From Diospyros lotus (lineage: Eukaryota > Streptophyta > Magnoliopsida > Ericales > Ebenaceae): a stretch of DNA of 64,000 nucleotides. Location: assembly GCF_014633365.1 (NCBI RefSeq), contig NC_068350.1:11137787-11201786 (forward strand). Direction: 5' to 3'. Shown here in pieces: positions 48,536 to 60,678 of the stretch. How positions within the stretch are numbered: position 1 is the first letter of the stretch; every line of letters starts with the position of its first letter. Below the pieces are notes generated by a model. It had not been told where the DNA came from. It made no database searches and saw only the letters and a list, made by a program, of their open reading frames with translations. Position numbers and translations under genes: made by a program.

Positions 48536-48746
48536 GAGGCCTCAACCATGTCTGATCGTGAAATGAGAAGGGCAGAGAGAAAGGCCTTGTTCATTCAAGC
48601 AAAGCAAACTGACAAATTGCATTGCCCATCACAATATATTTGAGACCAGATTTTGAAAGACGTTTAAGGAAAGCGGAGAGCAGGAATGCTTTAATTGGAG
48701 CAAGGAATTAAGCAAAGCACGCTTGGGAACACAAGGGGCCTAATGG

Positions 48747-48772
48747 AATAATAATAATAATAATAATAATAA
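48747..48772. repeat. ATA trinucleotide microsatellite
   Basis: About eight copies of ATA/TAA upstream of the RopGEF gene. Confidence 0.9.
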
Positions 48773-48779
48773 CATAAAT

Positions 48780-50291
48780 CTTAAAGGCATGAGCGTTATG
48801 ATTCTTATGAACCCTTTGGCATGCAGTTTAAGCACTAAGCATGGCACTGAATGCACGACTTTTGCTCGCTGGGGGGCCAGAGGAGGAGAGTCCTCTCATG
48901 ACAATTTCCAAGTAATTTCTTCCCTTACAAGGCGTTGCCCATTTTACTTCTGTGCGTCCTATTTCGTTCCTTCGTCTGTTGTCGTTTTGTCTCGCCGGCT
49001 GTTTCGTCCCAGAGAATATTATTTACATCTAAAAAGACAGTTAAATTTTGTACAGGAAAGTATTTTTTTCTTTTTGTTCATATATATTGGCAAAAATTAT
49101 TCTAAACCCAGAGCGTTCAATAATTTGATTTTTTTTTTTTAATTTGAATGCCTAAAGGAGCATGTATAAATGGGACATCCTCATGGAGAAAGAAGGCAAA
49201 AAATGAAAATACCTTTGTGCCAAGATTTTTAATTTAAAAAAAAAAATCAACAATTAAGGGCATGTTCGAACTTTGAGTATTCTTTTTTTTATTTTAATTT
49301 ATTTTCATTTAAAAAAATAAAAAACTTAAACAGTTAGCACCATGTTTGCTTTTATTTTTAAGATTTTGGAAACAAAAAATTAAGAAGTAAAGATGAAAAG
49401 TTAAGAACAAGTAAATGGTTCACACGATCCCCTATGATTTTGACATATGAGGTAAATTGTAAGTGAGTTTTTGACTCTTGTTTAAATTAAGTATTAAACT
49501 CATGATCTATAACTTATTGTCACTTAACCTGGGCTCCAAAATCTTGTATCTCAATTCACGTAAACTTGTCAAAGCAAAGCAATAACTCCCAGAAGTTGCT
49601 CCCTTGACTTGTTTCCAATTTTTAATAATATTGAATCCTCGACTATAAGTTCCCAACTACCAACTACAAACTACCTACTATATATATATATATATATATA
49701 TGCTACGTACTGCTGATGAAATCATTCATTGACATCTTGGCCGCCAAGAAACTCCCTCTATAAGAATCCATCATCAGGTCCAGGACGAAAATTAAATTTA
49801 AACCAACCTCAAAAGTTTGCAGCATATATATATATATATATATAATGGCAGAAGAAGGGAAATTGTTTGGAGTTTGGGCAAGCCTTTCAACCTGGTTACA
49901 AGAAAACGGACACGAAAAATATTTTTGATACAAAATGAAAATAAGAAAATAGTATTTTTCTAAAAAAAAAAATGCAGGATAAAGTGTAAATTAAAAAATA
50001 TAAGAATTTTTTTAAATATAATTTTATAAATATATAATTTTATAATTAAATAATATATACATACATATCATCATTATATATATAGATTTTTTCCACTTTT
50101 CTCTCTTCCTCACTTCCCTCAAGAAATCTTTTTCTCTGATCCTCTTTCTCCTTAATAAGCCTATTTTCTCTCTGCCTTTCTTTTCCCTTCTTTCACCAAC
50201 TGTGCTCTTCTTCTGCAGCAATCTTTTCTTGTACCTTTTCCCTTTGTCGCTGTCTAGTCATCTCGCCTCTTCCCTTCTTTATTGCTTATGG
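48780..50291. other. no supported gene
   Basis: Intergenic sequence upstream of RopGEF and left flank of copia element C. It contains TA microsatellites at about 49679-49701 and 49824-49844. The last ~90 bp (50200-50275) resemble the right flank of copia C. Confidence 0.45.
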
Positions 50292-51073
50292 TGTTGAAGC
50301 ACCAAACGGTGTCGTGTGGCTTAGCTGAGTAGAAGGCCGCGTGTGGCAACCGCAGGCTGCCATGTGGCACCTGCTGGATGGTAACATGTGGCAACCATCC
50401 GCTACTCCTTGAAGGCGCTTGATTATCTTTATGCCTGATTGTCTTTTCGCCCAATTGCATTCCTTGCTCGATTGCCTTTCTGTTGGAATAATTAATCGTA
50501 CTGCACGATTTGATCTCAGTCGCTCATCCAAGCTTTATGAGGCGCAATCCCAGCCATCCATAGACGTTATTAATTTTGCTTCTCGGGATATGAACAATCA
50601 GATGAATAGAAAGAAAAGAAAAAGAGGGAAAGAAAGATTGGGAGGGCTTTTGTCTTGGCTTTGGGCTAGGGTTTTCTGGTGGGTTCTCTTTTGCATACTT
50701 TGTAAATGCTCTGTATAGTTCTTTTATGTTCTTTGGTTCTATAGGATCCGCCTCTAGTATGTATTTGTAATTATTTGGGAATTTTGTTAGAGAACCATTG
50801 TTATATAGAGAGTATTTGTGAGTGTTTTAAAGGTGTAATATCCGATTCATCACTTTAGTGTAGTGAGCTCTTCTCACCAGAGCTCAATGTGGACGTAGCC
50901 TTATTTTGGGGTGAACCACGGTAAAAATTCTTGTCTCATTTTATTGTTTTCTTTTCTGGTTTCATTTCATTTTTGTGTATGTATGTTATCGTGCTTCCTG
51001 TCTTTGCTATTTTCAATCTATGATTGAACGTATTCTGTTATTACCCTAAGGCTTGTGTTGTTGGTTCGCAACA
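50292..51073 (+). repeat. 5' LTR of copia element C
   Basis: Full-length match to 55417-56169 with scattered differences and small indels; it runs TGTTGAAGCACC to CGCAACA. Confidence 0.95.
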
Positions 51074-51265
51074 ATGGTATCAAAGCCGTGTTAAGATCGA
51101 CTTTTAGGGTTTTATAAGTTCAATCAGTTTTTTATTCAAATCTAGGGTTTATGCATGCCTGTCAGTGTGGTCTAAGCTTTCTGAGAGTCCTTGTCAGCGA
51201 GTGTTTGCTGTGTTGGTCTCTATCTGAGTCTAGAACCCCCTAGGTTACCTTCGTGCAAGGCGAAG

Positions 51266-52024
51266 ATGGCATCTACCCAATTTGAAATCGATATATTTGA
51301 TGGCAAATGAGATTTTGGAAGTTGGAAAAAGAAGATGAGAGTGTTTCTATCTCATCATAAAGTGTTGATAGCACCTGAATCGGATGATCGAAAATGGTCC
51401 GCAGACCAACTTGTGAGAATCGATGAGATCAGAGAGGAAGCCTTTAATCTGATCTTCCTCTATTTGAGTGACAGTGTAATTCGAAAGGTAGACGGTATGA
51501 AAAATCCCCTTAACCTCTAGAATAAACTTGATTCATTGTTTTCTGTAATGACTGCACATAATTTAGTTTACTTGAAAGGCATGCTGTTTAATTTTAAAAT
51601 GACATCTAAGTCAATGGATGAGAACATAGATGAATTTACTAGGCTTGCATTATTACTGAGAGGTACTGATCAAGCATTAGGAGACACTAGTGAAGCTATG
51701 ATTTTGTTAAATTCATTACTTGATGACTATAATGTTGTTAAGCATGCATTAAGATATACTAGTATTGTACCTAGTTTGGATCTTGTAATTTCGGGCATTA
51801 AAGCTAGGGAACTGGAGTTAAGTACATATAAGAAATCAGGAAATAACCTATTTGTAAAAGGTAAAAATGAGAAGAGACACTCTATAGGTAACAATGATCA
51901 ATTTGGTGGGTCAGGGCAAAAGGGTAAAAAGAAAGACAAGAAGGGTAAACAAAAATGGAAATGCTATCACTGTGGGAAAGAGGGGCATATTAAAAAGTAC
52001 TGCTATGACCTTATTAGAAAATAA
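51266..52024 (+). pseudogene. copia C gag pseudogene
   Basis: It starts MASTQFEIDIFDGK and meets a TGA at 51308, then reads KKKMRVFLSHHKVLIAP to a TAG near 51518. It then continues in frame through the UBN2-type core (LKGMLFNFKMTSKSMDENID, EAMILLNSLLDDYNVVKHAL) to a basic tail and an intact zinc knuckle, CYHCGKEGHIKKYC, ending at 52024. Apart from the two stops, the gag frame is kept. Confidence 0.9.
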
Positions 52025-52069
52025 AAATAAGGGCGAAATATTACCACAAATGCTAATAACTCAAATTGC

Positions 52070-55000
52070 TTGGCTGAAGTACTCACTGTTTCTGATTTCT
52101 TTGTTGATAATGAATGGATTATGAACTCGGGTTGCTCTTTTCATATGTGTCCTAACATTGATTGGTTTCAAAATTTTAACAACATAGAATCTGGAACTGT
52201 GTACATAGGTAACAACCATTCCTATAGTGTTAAAGGCATAGGTAACATATCTCTTAAATTGCATGATAACAAAACTAGAATTTTAACTGATGTAAGATAT
52301 GTTCCCGGTTTAAAAAGAAACCTGATATCTCTTGGCACTTTAGATGAGATAGGATTTTCTTATAGAGCAGAAAATGGTTCTATGCATGTTTTTAAAGGAG
52401 ATGAATTAATCTTAACTGGTGCTAAGAAAAATGGATTATATGTTTTGAATGGCTGTCATTTTCCCTCTGTTAACATGCATTCTGCATGCATTGTTAAAAC
52501 TGATAAGACAGAATTATGGCACCTGAGGCTTGGTCATATGAGCTTGAAAGGTCTTCAGGCTCTGTTAAACCAAGGCTACCTTGGATCAGTGCCCTGTTGG
52601 GTCCCTCGATTTTTGTGAGCTATGTGTTATGGGAAAGCAACACAGGCTGAGTTTCCATAAAGGAACTCACCTGGCGAAGGCATGCCTAGAATATCTTCAT
52701 GCAAATTTGTGGGGGCCTTCTCAGGTCTCTACTCACTATGGCAACAGGTATTTTCTATCTATAGTAGATGATTTTACTAGGAAGGTTTGGGTTTTTCTAT
52801 TAAAATCTAAAGATCAAACTCTAGAGAAGTTTAAAATTTGGAAGACCATGATAGAAAATCAAATAGATAAAAAGATCAAAATCTTAAGAATAGATAATGA
52901 TTTGGAGTTTTCTAATAAAGAATTTGATGAATTTTGTAATACCCAGGGAAACTTAGGTATAGAATTGTTAGATATACACCCCAGCAAAATGGGGTAGCTA
53001 AAAGAATGAATCGAACCCTACTTGAAAAACTTAGGTGCCTCCTATTCACTTCTAACATGCCAAAGTCCTTTTGGGGAGATACCCTTTCTACTGCTACCCA
53101 TTTAGTAATTAGAAGTCCTTTAACTGCCTTAAACTTTAAATGCCCTAAGAAAAAATGGACCGGTAGGAAATTAAATCTTAATTACCTTAAAGTGTTTGGT
53201 TGTGAAGCTTATGCTCACAAGTCAAAAGGTAAAATAGAACCTAGGTCCATAAAGTGTGTGTTTGTTGGTTACCAAGAAGGGACCAAAGGCTATAGACTAT
53301 GGGAAAGACAATCTGATGGTGTAAAAATCATTATCAGTAGAGATGCCATATTTAATGAAGCCATTTTCACTTGTAAAGTTAAAAACACAGAAGAAACCAA
53401 TATTTTGAGAAAACCAGGTGATTATGTTATCTTAGGAGGCTCTCAAGTTGAGGTGGGGCAAGCTGTAGGAAATAACAACCTACTAGTTGCTCTTACTGCA
53501 ATAGAACCTAACCTAGAAGGAGTACCCTTGCCTATGTCAAATGAGAATCACACCTCTAATCATGATGATGATCAAGAGGAACAAGATGATGGCCCTGAGA
53601 TTAAGGTGGAGTATCATAACTCACCTCAAGATCTTAGTGACTATCAGCTAGTCCGTGATAGGAGTATGAGGGTTATTAGACCTCTTGCAAGGTATGCCTA
53701 TTCAGATTTGGTTTACTGTGCCCTAGTTGTAGGGATAGAATTAAGGAGTGGTGAGCCATCCACATATGAGGAGGTTGTCAGCTCTAAGGAATGCACCAAG
53801 TGGCAACAAGCCATGGACGAGGAAATGATCTCCCTTAAAGCCAATGGTACCTGGGAATTAGTCCCTCAACCATAGAAACAAAAATTGATCCAGTGTAAAT
53901 GGTTGTACAAATTAAAAGAAGGTATGTCTCCTACTGACCCAATTAGGTATAAAGCAAGATTAGTGGCTAAGGGGTTCACTCAGAGGGAGGACATAGACTA
54001 CACTAAAATTTTCTCCCATGTAGTTAAATTTAAAACAATTCGCATGATGCTTGTTGTTGTCGTTCAATTTGATCTTGAATTAGAACAATTAGATGTTAAG
54101 ATAACATTCTTACATGGTGACCTAAAGGAGAAAATTTATATGGTTCAACCAACTGGATATGTTGACTCTGTTAAGCCTAAGCATGTTTGTTTGCTGAAAA
54201 AATCTTTATATGGCTTAGAGCAATCCCCAAGACAATGGTATAAAAAATTTGACAATTTTGTTCTAGGAATTGGGTTTACTAGGAGTCAATATGATAATTG
54301 TTTTTATTACATTCTTTCTAATGTCCTTGTTTACTTATTGTTATATGTAGATGATATCCTATTAATTAGCAAGTCTAAGTCTAAAATCAGTGAATTAAAA
54401 CAAATGCTCAATACAAATTTTGATATGAAAGACTTAGGATTAGCTAAAAAAATTCTAGAGATGACAATAGAGAGGGATAGAGGCAACTTCAGCTTAAAAT
54501 TTAATCAGAATGACTATTTAATGAAAAATGTTAAAAAGTTTGGCATGCACAATTGCAAGCCAATAAGTGTTCCATTAGTTGGACATTTTGTCCTAACAAA
54601 ATATCAAAGTCCAACATCTAACTCAGAAATTGTTAAAATGGAAATTGTTCTATATGCTAATGCAATTGGAACTATTATGTATGCAATGATTAGTACCAGG
54701 CTTGATCTAGCTTATGTTTTTTCCTCTCTTAGTAGATTTATGTCAAATCCTGGTAAACCTTATTAGGATGCACTGAAATATTTATTAAGATATATAAATG
54801 GTTCTGTAAATATTAGACTATGCTATAAGAAAAGAGATGATACTCCTGATCTTGTTGGGTATTTAAATTTTGACTTTGCAGGTGAAAGAGACATTAGGAA
54901 GTTTACTACTGCTCTGTTTTTCACTTTGGGTGAAAACTGCATCAGCTGGAAATCACAGTTGTAGCCTCTAGTTGCATTATCTTCCACTGAGGCTAAGTAC

Positions 55001-55315
55001 GTAGTAGTGACTGATGCTTTCAAAGAGGCTATATGGCTTCAAGGCCTTCTATAGGAGATCCACTTACTTCAGAACAAGGTGGTGGTGTATTCAGACAGCC
55101 AAAGTGCGATTCATTTATCTAAGAATCTAGTTTATCATGAATGCACAAAACACATGGATGTCAGGTATCACTATGTAAGAGATTTGGTGGCTAATGGCAC
55201 TGTAATTATGCTGAAGGTGACTATAGAAAACAACCCAACAGATATGGGTACAAAAGTGCTGATTGCAACAAAGTTCAAACATTGCTTAGACCTATTGCAT
55301 GTTGGTGTTAGTTGA
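52070..55315 (+). pseudogene. copia C pol pseudogene (protease, integrase, reverse transcriptase, RNase H)
   Basis: Protease: the active site reads WIMNSGCSFHMC, with Asn in place of the catalytic Asp. Pre-integrase: ELWHLRLGHMSLKGLQALL (to 52560). A frameshift near 52600 follows. Integrase: CELCVMGKQHRLSFHKGTH, then YLHANLWGPSQV, with Asn again in place of the first catalytic Asp, then FLSIVDDFTRKVWVFLLKS. Integrase C-terminal part: YLKVFGCEAYAHKSKGKIEP, VFVGYQEGTKGYRLW. Reverse transcriptase: RYKARLVAKGFTQREDIDYT, CLLKKSLYGLEQSPRQWYKK and an intact YVDD at 54344-54355. RNase H: ALSSTEAKYVVVTDAFKEAI and VYSDSQSAIHLSKNLVYHE. Stops occur near 52616, 52995, 53873, 54765, 54963 and 55052. Confidence 0.92.
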
Positions 55316-55416
55316 TCAAATCAACTAGAACTGTGAAGGTGAGAATTGTAGCATGCTGCACTTTGTGAGAATTTGGGTTCACCTATGGTTTGATGCTTCA
55401 AGGTGGAGATTGATGG

Positions 55417-56169
55417 TGTTAAAGCACCAAACAGTGTCATGTGGCTGAGCTGGGTGGAAGGCCGTGTGTGGCAACCGCAAGTTGCCATGTGGCACCTGCT
55501 GGATGGTAACATGCGACAACCATCCACTGCTCCTTGAAGGTGCCTAATTGTCTTTATGCCCGATTGTCCTTTTGCCCAATTGCCTTTCTGTTGGAATAAT
55601 CAATCGTACTGCACGATTTGATCTCAGCCGCTCATCCAAACTTTATGAGGCGCAATCCCAGCCATCCATCGATGTTATTAATTTCGCTCCTCGGGATATG
55701 AATGATCAAACGAATAGAAAGAAAAGAAAAAGGGGGAAAGAAAAATCGAGAGGGCTTTTATCTTGGCTTTGGGCTAGGGTTTTTTGGTGGGTTCTCTTTT
55801 GCATACTCTGTAAATGCTCTGTATAGTTCTTTTATGTTCTCTGGTTCTATAGGATTCTCCTCTAATCTGTATTGGTGATTATTGGGCCATTTTGTTAGAG
55901 AACCATTGTTGTACAGAGAATATTTGTAAGTGTTTTGAGGGTGTAATCTTTGATTCATCACTTTAGTGTAGTGAGCTTTTCTCACCAGAGCTCAATGTGG
56001 ACGTAACCCTATTTTGGGGTGAACCACAGTAAAAATCCTTGTCTCCCTTTTTTGTTTTCGTTTCATTTTTGTGTATGTATGTTTTCGTGCTTCTTGTCTT
56101 TGCTATTTTCAATTTGTGATTGAACGTATTCTGTTATTACCCTAAGGTTTGTGTTGTTGGTTCGCAACA
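55417..56169 (+). repeat. 3' LTR of copia element C
   Basis: 753 bp, TGTTAAAGCACC to CGCAACA, preceded by a polypurine tract. Confidence 0.95.
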
Positions 56170-56473
56170 GCTACCTATGCTTTTCTTCTCTAGCAATCTT
56201 TCCTTGTTCTTCTTCCTTTCACCGCCGGCTAGCTGCTTCGCCTCTCACTGCTGACCGCCGATGCATCCTAATTTTTTGCCTCCCGATGTCGTCGAAAAAA
56301 CGTTTCCGACCATTTTATGTAATTTTTGAAATGGCCACGGAACGTTTCACAAATTAAAGAATTGGCTCGAAAAATGTTATGTTCCATCTTATTTTCTTTG
56401 AGTTCGTTTGTCAATCACTTTGCATGCATGAGTTAATTCAAAGACAATGTTGTTGTATGCACAGTTGCTTGTA

Positions 56474-56822
56474 CTCTGGAAGGCTTGCTCAAGCAAGGTT
56501 GAGGAGTAAGAGAAGGCTAAGAAAGAAGCATACGAATTCTTGAAAACCGTAGAAGGGCAACTCAAGGGTAAGAAGTTATTTGGATAAGATGCCATTGATT
56601 TGGTAGACATTGTTGCGAGCTTTATTAGCTTCTGACTTTCAATAATTCAAGAAGCCATGAGAGTAGAGGTTTTAATGGAAGAGAAATTCCCTAAATTATG
56701 CAAATGAATTGATGAGCTTGTCAATTGTAAGGCCATGAAAGCAAGCTTGCCTGCCAGAGAGAAGCTGCTTGCCCTGTCAAAGCTCAGTACTTGCCAGGCC
56801 ATTAGTTCATCAATTCTCTCAT
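56474..56822 (+). pseudogene. tau-class glutathione S-transferase relic (exon 2)
   Basis: One frame reads LWKACSSKVEE-stop-EKAKKEAYEFLKTV, EGQLKGKKLFG-stop-DAIDLVDIVASFISF-stop-LSIIQEAMRVEV, LMEEKFPKLCK-stop-IDELVNC and SLPAREKLLAL. This is the C-terminal helical domain of tau GSTs, which conjugate glutathione to electrophiles. The four internal stops are at 56507, 56585, 56633 and 56705, with no frameshift; the last two replace residues that are Trp in the family (TGG to TGA). An acceptor-like GTATGCACAG just upstream fits the single intron of tau GST genes. Exon 1 is absent; copia element C ends 305 bp upstream. Confidence 0.88.
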
Positions 56823-57307
56823 AAATAAGTAATTTCAAAGCTAATAATAAAACTTTGCAGTGCCAAATTGTAGTTCAACTTTCTCTACATTGTACTTGTT
56901 GTGTAAAGTGAGGTATATCAAAAACTAACAATCTCACATTATTAAGAAAAGAACCTTTAAAGTATTTTATTTTAAGTGATCCACCTTATGGGCTTAAGAC
57001 AAGGAAGGAAAAGATATGGGCTTGCGCATGTGAAAATGGGGCAAATTGGGTTGATTCCCCCTAACAAACAATATTCTGCGAGGCCTTAGCTGAGCTTAAA
57101 TTTTGCCTTTAAATTTAGCCTTTATTCTATAGTTGTTATGCCTTTACTTTCCTCTTTATTTCTCATTTTGTAATTAAAAATTTCTCTATGCCCATGAGCC
57201 ATCTGCAATCTATAAATACATTTCTCTATTAGCTTTTAGAATACACATCCAATAAGCTTATTCTTCCATATGTTTCCTAGACAATTATCGCGACGTCCAC
57301 ATTTAGT
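56823..57307. other. no supported gene
   Basis: Flank between the GST relic and the long LTR. It contains a TATAAATA box near 57210, possibly of an unrecognised LTR. Confidence 0.4.
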
Positions 57308-57446
57308 TGTAGCGACCCAAATTTTCACCTTGATTTAAAATTACACATCTTAGGGGCTCTCACATACATATCTAATATCAACTAATCAAATCTAACAAAA
57401 AGCCCCATTTGAGCCCTTGTCTATACTCACCTCCAAAGATCTTTTT

Positions 57447-57671
57447 TGTAATACCCTGAGAGTCCATAGAAGTTAGTATATATCAAGGATAAGTAAGAAA
57501 GAAAACAACACTAGTTGGATACATTTTGGGTTGAATGTAGGCAAAGAACTCCGGGGTTAAGCGTGCTTGAGCTGGGGAAGCTCAAGGATAGGTGACCCCC
57601 TGGGAAGTTCGCGTAGGCCCATCAGGGTAAGTTGTTTCGGTCCTTCCTATCGCTCGATGTGGGATGTTACA
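57447..57671 (+). mobile_element. Cassandra-type (TRIM) solo LTR with 5S rRNA-like domain
   Basis: 225 bp, TGTAATACCCTGAG to GGGATGTTACA, flanked by TTTTT on each side (57442-57446 and 57672-57676), as for a 5-bp target duplication in a T run. It contains a 5S rRNA-like segment (57547-57613). Cassandra elements are short non-coding LTR retrotransposons of plants whose LTRs hold such a 5S domain. Only one LTR is present. Confidence 0.75.
57547..57613 (+). promoter_or_regulatory. 5S rRNA-like internal RNA polymerase III promoter
   Basis: The order of 5S motifs is kept: AACTCCGGGGTTAAGCGTGC followed by TTGAGC (A box), AAGGATAGG (intermediate element) and GGTGACCCCCTGGGAAGTTC (C box). It differs from true plant 5S RNA in the segment between the A box and the intermediate element, and lacks the outer helix, so it is not a 5S gene. 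Confidence 0.8.
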
Positions 57672-60200
57672 TTTTTGGTCAAGAGAGCCTTATACACATT
57701 GAACCTAAAGAAATGAATAACAACCACCACAGCATCCATCCCCGAGTATCATTCTTCTCAAACCTGGAATGATGGTAAAATAAAGTGAGTCACAAGGCTC
57801 AACAAGTATAATGGAAATAAACGAGCTCAACAGTAAGCTAAAATCAAAAGGGACTACCCACGATTGGCCATAACAAGGCTTCCAACGCATGTTCACACGT
57901 CATGTTATACGTTATTGTACATATTGGCTATGCTTTATACTAGTACCCCCGTCATGTTCTAGGTTTGTATGGCCATTCAGACCCAATTCATATTATATGT
58001 CGTGCACCGTTATACACATTCATATTCACATTGCTTTTTAAATCATGTACCCCCATAAAAGGTTTCATATCATAATGCAACACATGCACATGCTCAATAA
58101 AATACAAATAGCCCTTAGGCTCACACTTGTCAATATGCTCAATAAAAGCATATGTAATATCAAAATCCATCAACTATATGTTACCCTCTTTGACATGGCA
58201 ACACAAGCTTAACTTTTCCGGACGTCATTGGAACAGCGATAGCAATGTCCTCGCTCAGAGGCCGAAGGGACAAATACCCATCATATACCTCACTTGATAA
58301 TCATATATACAATGTCATGCATGATCATATGCAACTCACACCATCTTGTATATGTAAGGGTCTTTACACAGTTGTTATGAGAATATTTATCTAGGTAGTT
58401 CAAGGGAAAAAACCCACATGTTCCATGTTATACAAATCACATCATTGAACCCATATTTGTATGTTCTCCAACACATTTTTGGCATAAGGCTTTAGCCCAA
58501 TATTCACAAGTCAACATATTGATATCTGATATAATTCTAATGTAAAATTATGAATTCCTCGCATGGATAAATATTTGCACCACACTTCCACAAGGTTATA
58601 AATAATATTTCTTTTTCTGTACCTCGTCGATACCCCAAATTATTGAACGATCCAACATTTAATAATATTGAAGATTGGGCAGTGATAGATTAATTGATTG
58701 CCAGCACGGTTATATGCAAAACCTACAATGTTCCTCAACCATACCGAGTCTCCCTGACTCTCTAAGAACCTAGCCCCACATCGGTCTGACATCATTCCCA
58801 AAGAAATGTAGGGAGGTACAAGCCCTACTTAGCTAGTGATTAAAGATGCAACAAGAAATGATCAATAAGACTCCCACAATTCTCTAAATAACTTGTTAAC
58901 AAAGGAAGAAGCACATAGCCTATTAATGGCTCTCAACCATACTCCAATCATAACCCAAGGAATTTATTTATTTCCTGAAAATCGGAGAAGACAGATTACC
59001 CAAACATAAAAATTCTAGATTTTGGGCAAGGATTTGTAGGCTTACTATGGGCTCGAAACATACCCAAATGATCCAAGAAATATACCCAAACAAAGTTTAA
59101 GGAGTTTAGTTTATGAATCAAAAAACGGATTTCAATTTGGATATCTCTACAAAAAGTTAGGTTCCAAAAACTGAGACATGATCGGATTGTAAAGAAATAA
59201 AGGTTTCCAAATTCAAACATGAACTTCATAAGGCTCTTACAGACTCAAACCTTGGCTAATTGATTCAATTCTTATACCAAAAGAAATCTTATTAAGTCTA
59301 GTTTACAATACATCAAATGGTCCATGAATTGGACATCTACACAAAAAGTTATGTCCAAAAGAGTACAAGGTACGCAATCTGACCGAAGGCTGAAATGACT
59401 AAATGACTTAGGTCAACCAAAGTTGGACAAAATACGGATTTTCAAGCTTCAGTTAATCGAAATCTAATTTAGGTCGACCAAAGTTTCCCAGAATGGAGGT
59501 TTTAAAGCTTAGGTCAACTGAACTCTGACTTAAGTTGATCAAAGTTTAACTTCAGTCGTTGAAGTTACAACGAAGCTGAAAAATGACAAACGCACCCAAA
59601 CTCCTAAGATAGCATTTCATAAAGTTTCCAAACCAAAAATGTGTCATTCCTTGAACAAAAATGGGATGAAATAAACCCCATGGAGACTTGTAATAAGGCT
59701 CAATGACATCTTAAGGAATATCCATAAAAATCCAAGAAGTTGGACGAATAACCCATTAACAACAAAAATGCTTTTCAAGAACACAAAAAAATAACCTATG
59801 ATCATTGATGCAACAAAAGAGCCTTCAAACCGCATTTGGGGATAGATAGATAATCCAAACTTGCTTAAAAAAAGAAGAGTAGAAGAAACTTGCACAATCC
59901 AAATAAAAGTGCAAGAAAGAACTTGCCTTGGAGTTGCTTGCCAATGAGAAGAAATAGGAGAAGAAGGAACCAACTGCAAGAGCCCCTCTTCTTTGAGCTT
60001 CTAGACCACCAAGAAGAAAAGAAGAAGGAAATAAAGGAGAAGATAGAGAAAAATGAATGGGAGAGTAGAGAAAGAGCTGAGAGGAAGAAGATGAAGATGA
60101 GAAAAAGATACAAGAAATGAGAGGGGCATGACATGCACGTCTTTCCCTCTATTGCTCCCATTACTATTTTTTTGCTTTGCTTTCCACATTTGCTGTCGCT

Positions 60201-60226
60201 TGCGCGCGCGCGCGCGTGCACACACA
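60201..60226. repeat. alternating purine-pyrimidine (GC)n-(CA)n tract
   Basis: A GC dinucleotide run leads into GTGCACACACA. Such alternating sequence can adopt Z-DNA. It lies within the long LTR. Confidence 0.85.
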
Positions 60227-60678
60227 ACTAAAATATCTTACCCCTTTAGGTCATTTTCCATTTCTCTTATTCTCTTCTCATCTTTTTTTTTATATTTTCC
60301 CTATTTAAAGAATTCCCATTTTTATCCTTATCTTTTTCCTACACCATATATACAAGATAAGCCCTATTTGGACTTTTCCCATTTCTTTTTCTTTTTCCTT
60401 ACATTTATTTCTCATAAAAATATTTTCCCTTAATTCGCCCCTCTCCTCTTAGCATAATTACCAACATATCCCACATGAGATTTTGACATTTCAAATCTTC
60501 CTTTTTTCTTTTGAATTTTCAACCCTTCCACAACTCCCTCGTTAACTTCTCCTAAATTCAACTTAAGAATTACTTAATTGCACTTATATCCCAAATTTAC
60601 CAAATATTTACATACTTCCTCAAATCAATATAAATTTTTATTAATTATCATTTATCTACAAAATTCTAGGATGTTACA

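Larger units (their letters stand above)
50292..56169 (+). mobile_element. copia-type LTR retrotransposon C, nearly full length but dead
   Basis: The 5.9-kb element has LTRs of 782 bp (50292-51073) and 753 bp (55417-56169), both starting TGTTRAAGCACC and ending GGTTCGCAACA. The primer-binding site TGGTATCAAAGCCGTG follows at 51075, and the purine tract AAGGTGGAGATTGATGG ends at 55416. Gag, protease, integrase, reverse transcriptase and RNase H occur in copia order on the plus strand. Stops, frameshifts and two active-site changes disable it. No 5-bp target duplication is visible. Confidence 0.95.
57308..60678 (-). mobile_element. long Ty3-type LTR, minus orientation, interrupted by a solo LTR
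   Basis: In minus orientation it starts TGTAACATCCTAGAATTTTG at 60678 and ends GGGTCGCTACA at 57308. It carries GTGAGTCACAAGGCTCAAC near 57785, the motif shared (inverted) with the LTRs at 28350 and 30327. No internal region of a retrotransposon follows. Its 60678 end lies inside the hAT coding sequence. The five bases outside the two ends differ (TTAGT and ACTGT), so the 57308 end may not be its original insertion edge. Confidence 0.6.

Noticed and set aside
57547..57613. True 5S rRNA gene
   Set aside because: Only the internal promoter part is 5S-like; the outer helix is missing and the segment sits inside LTR borders with a target duplication.
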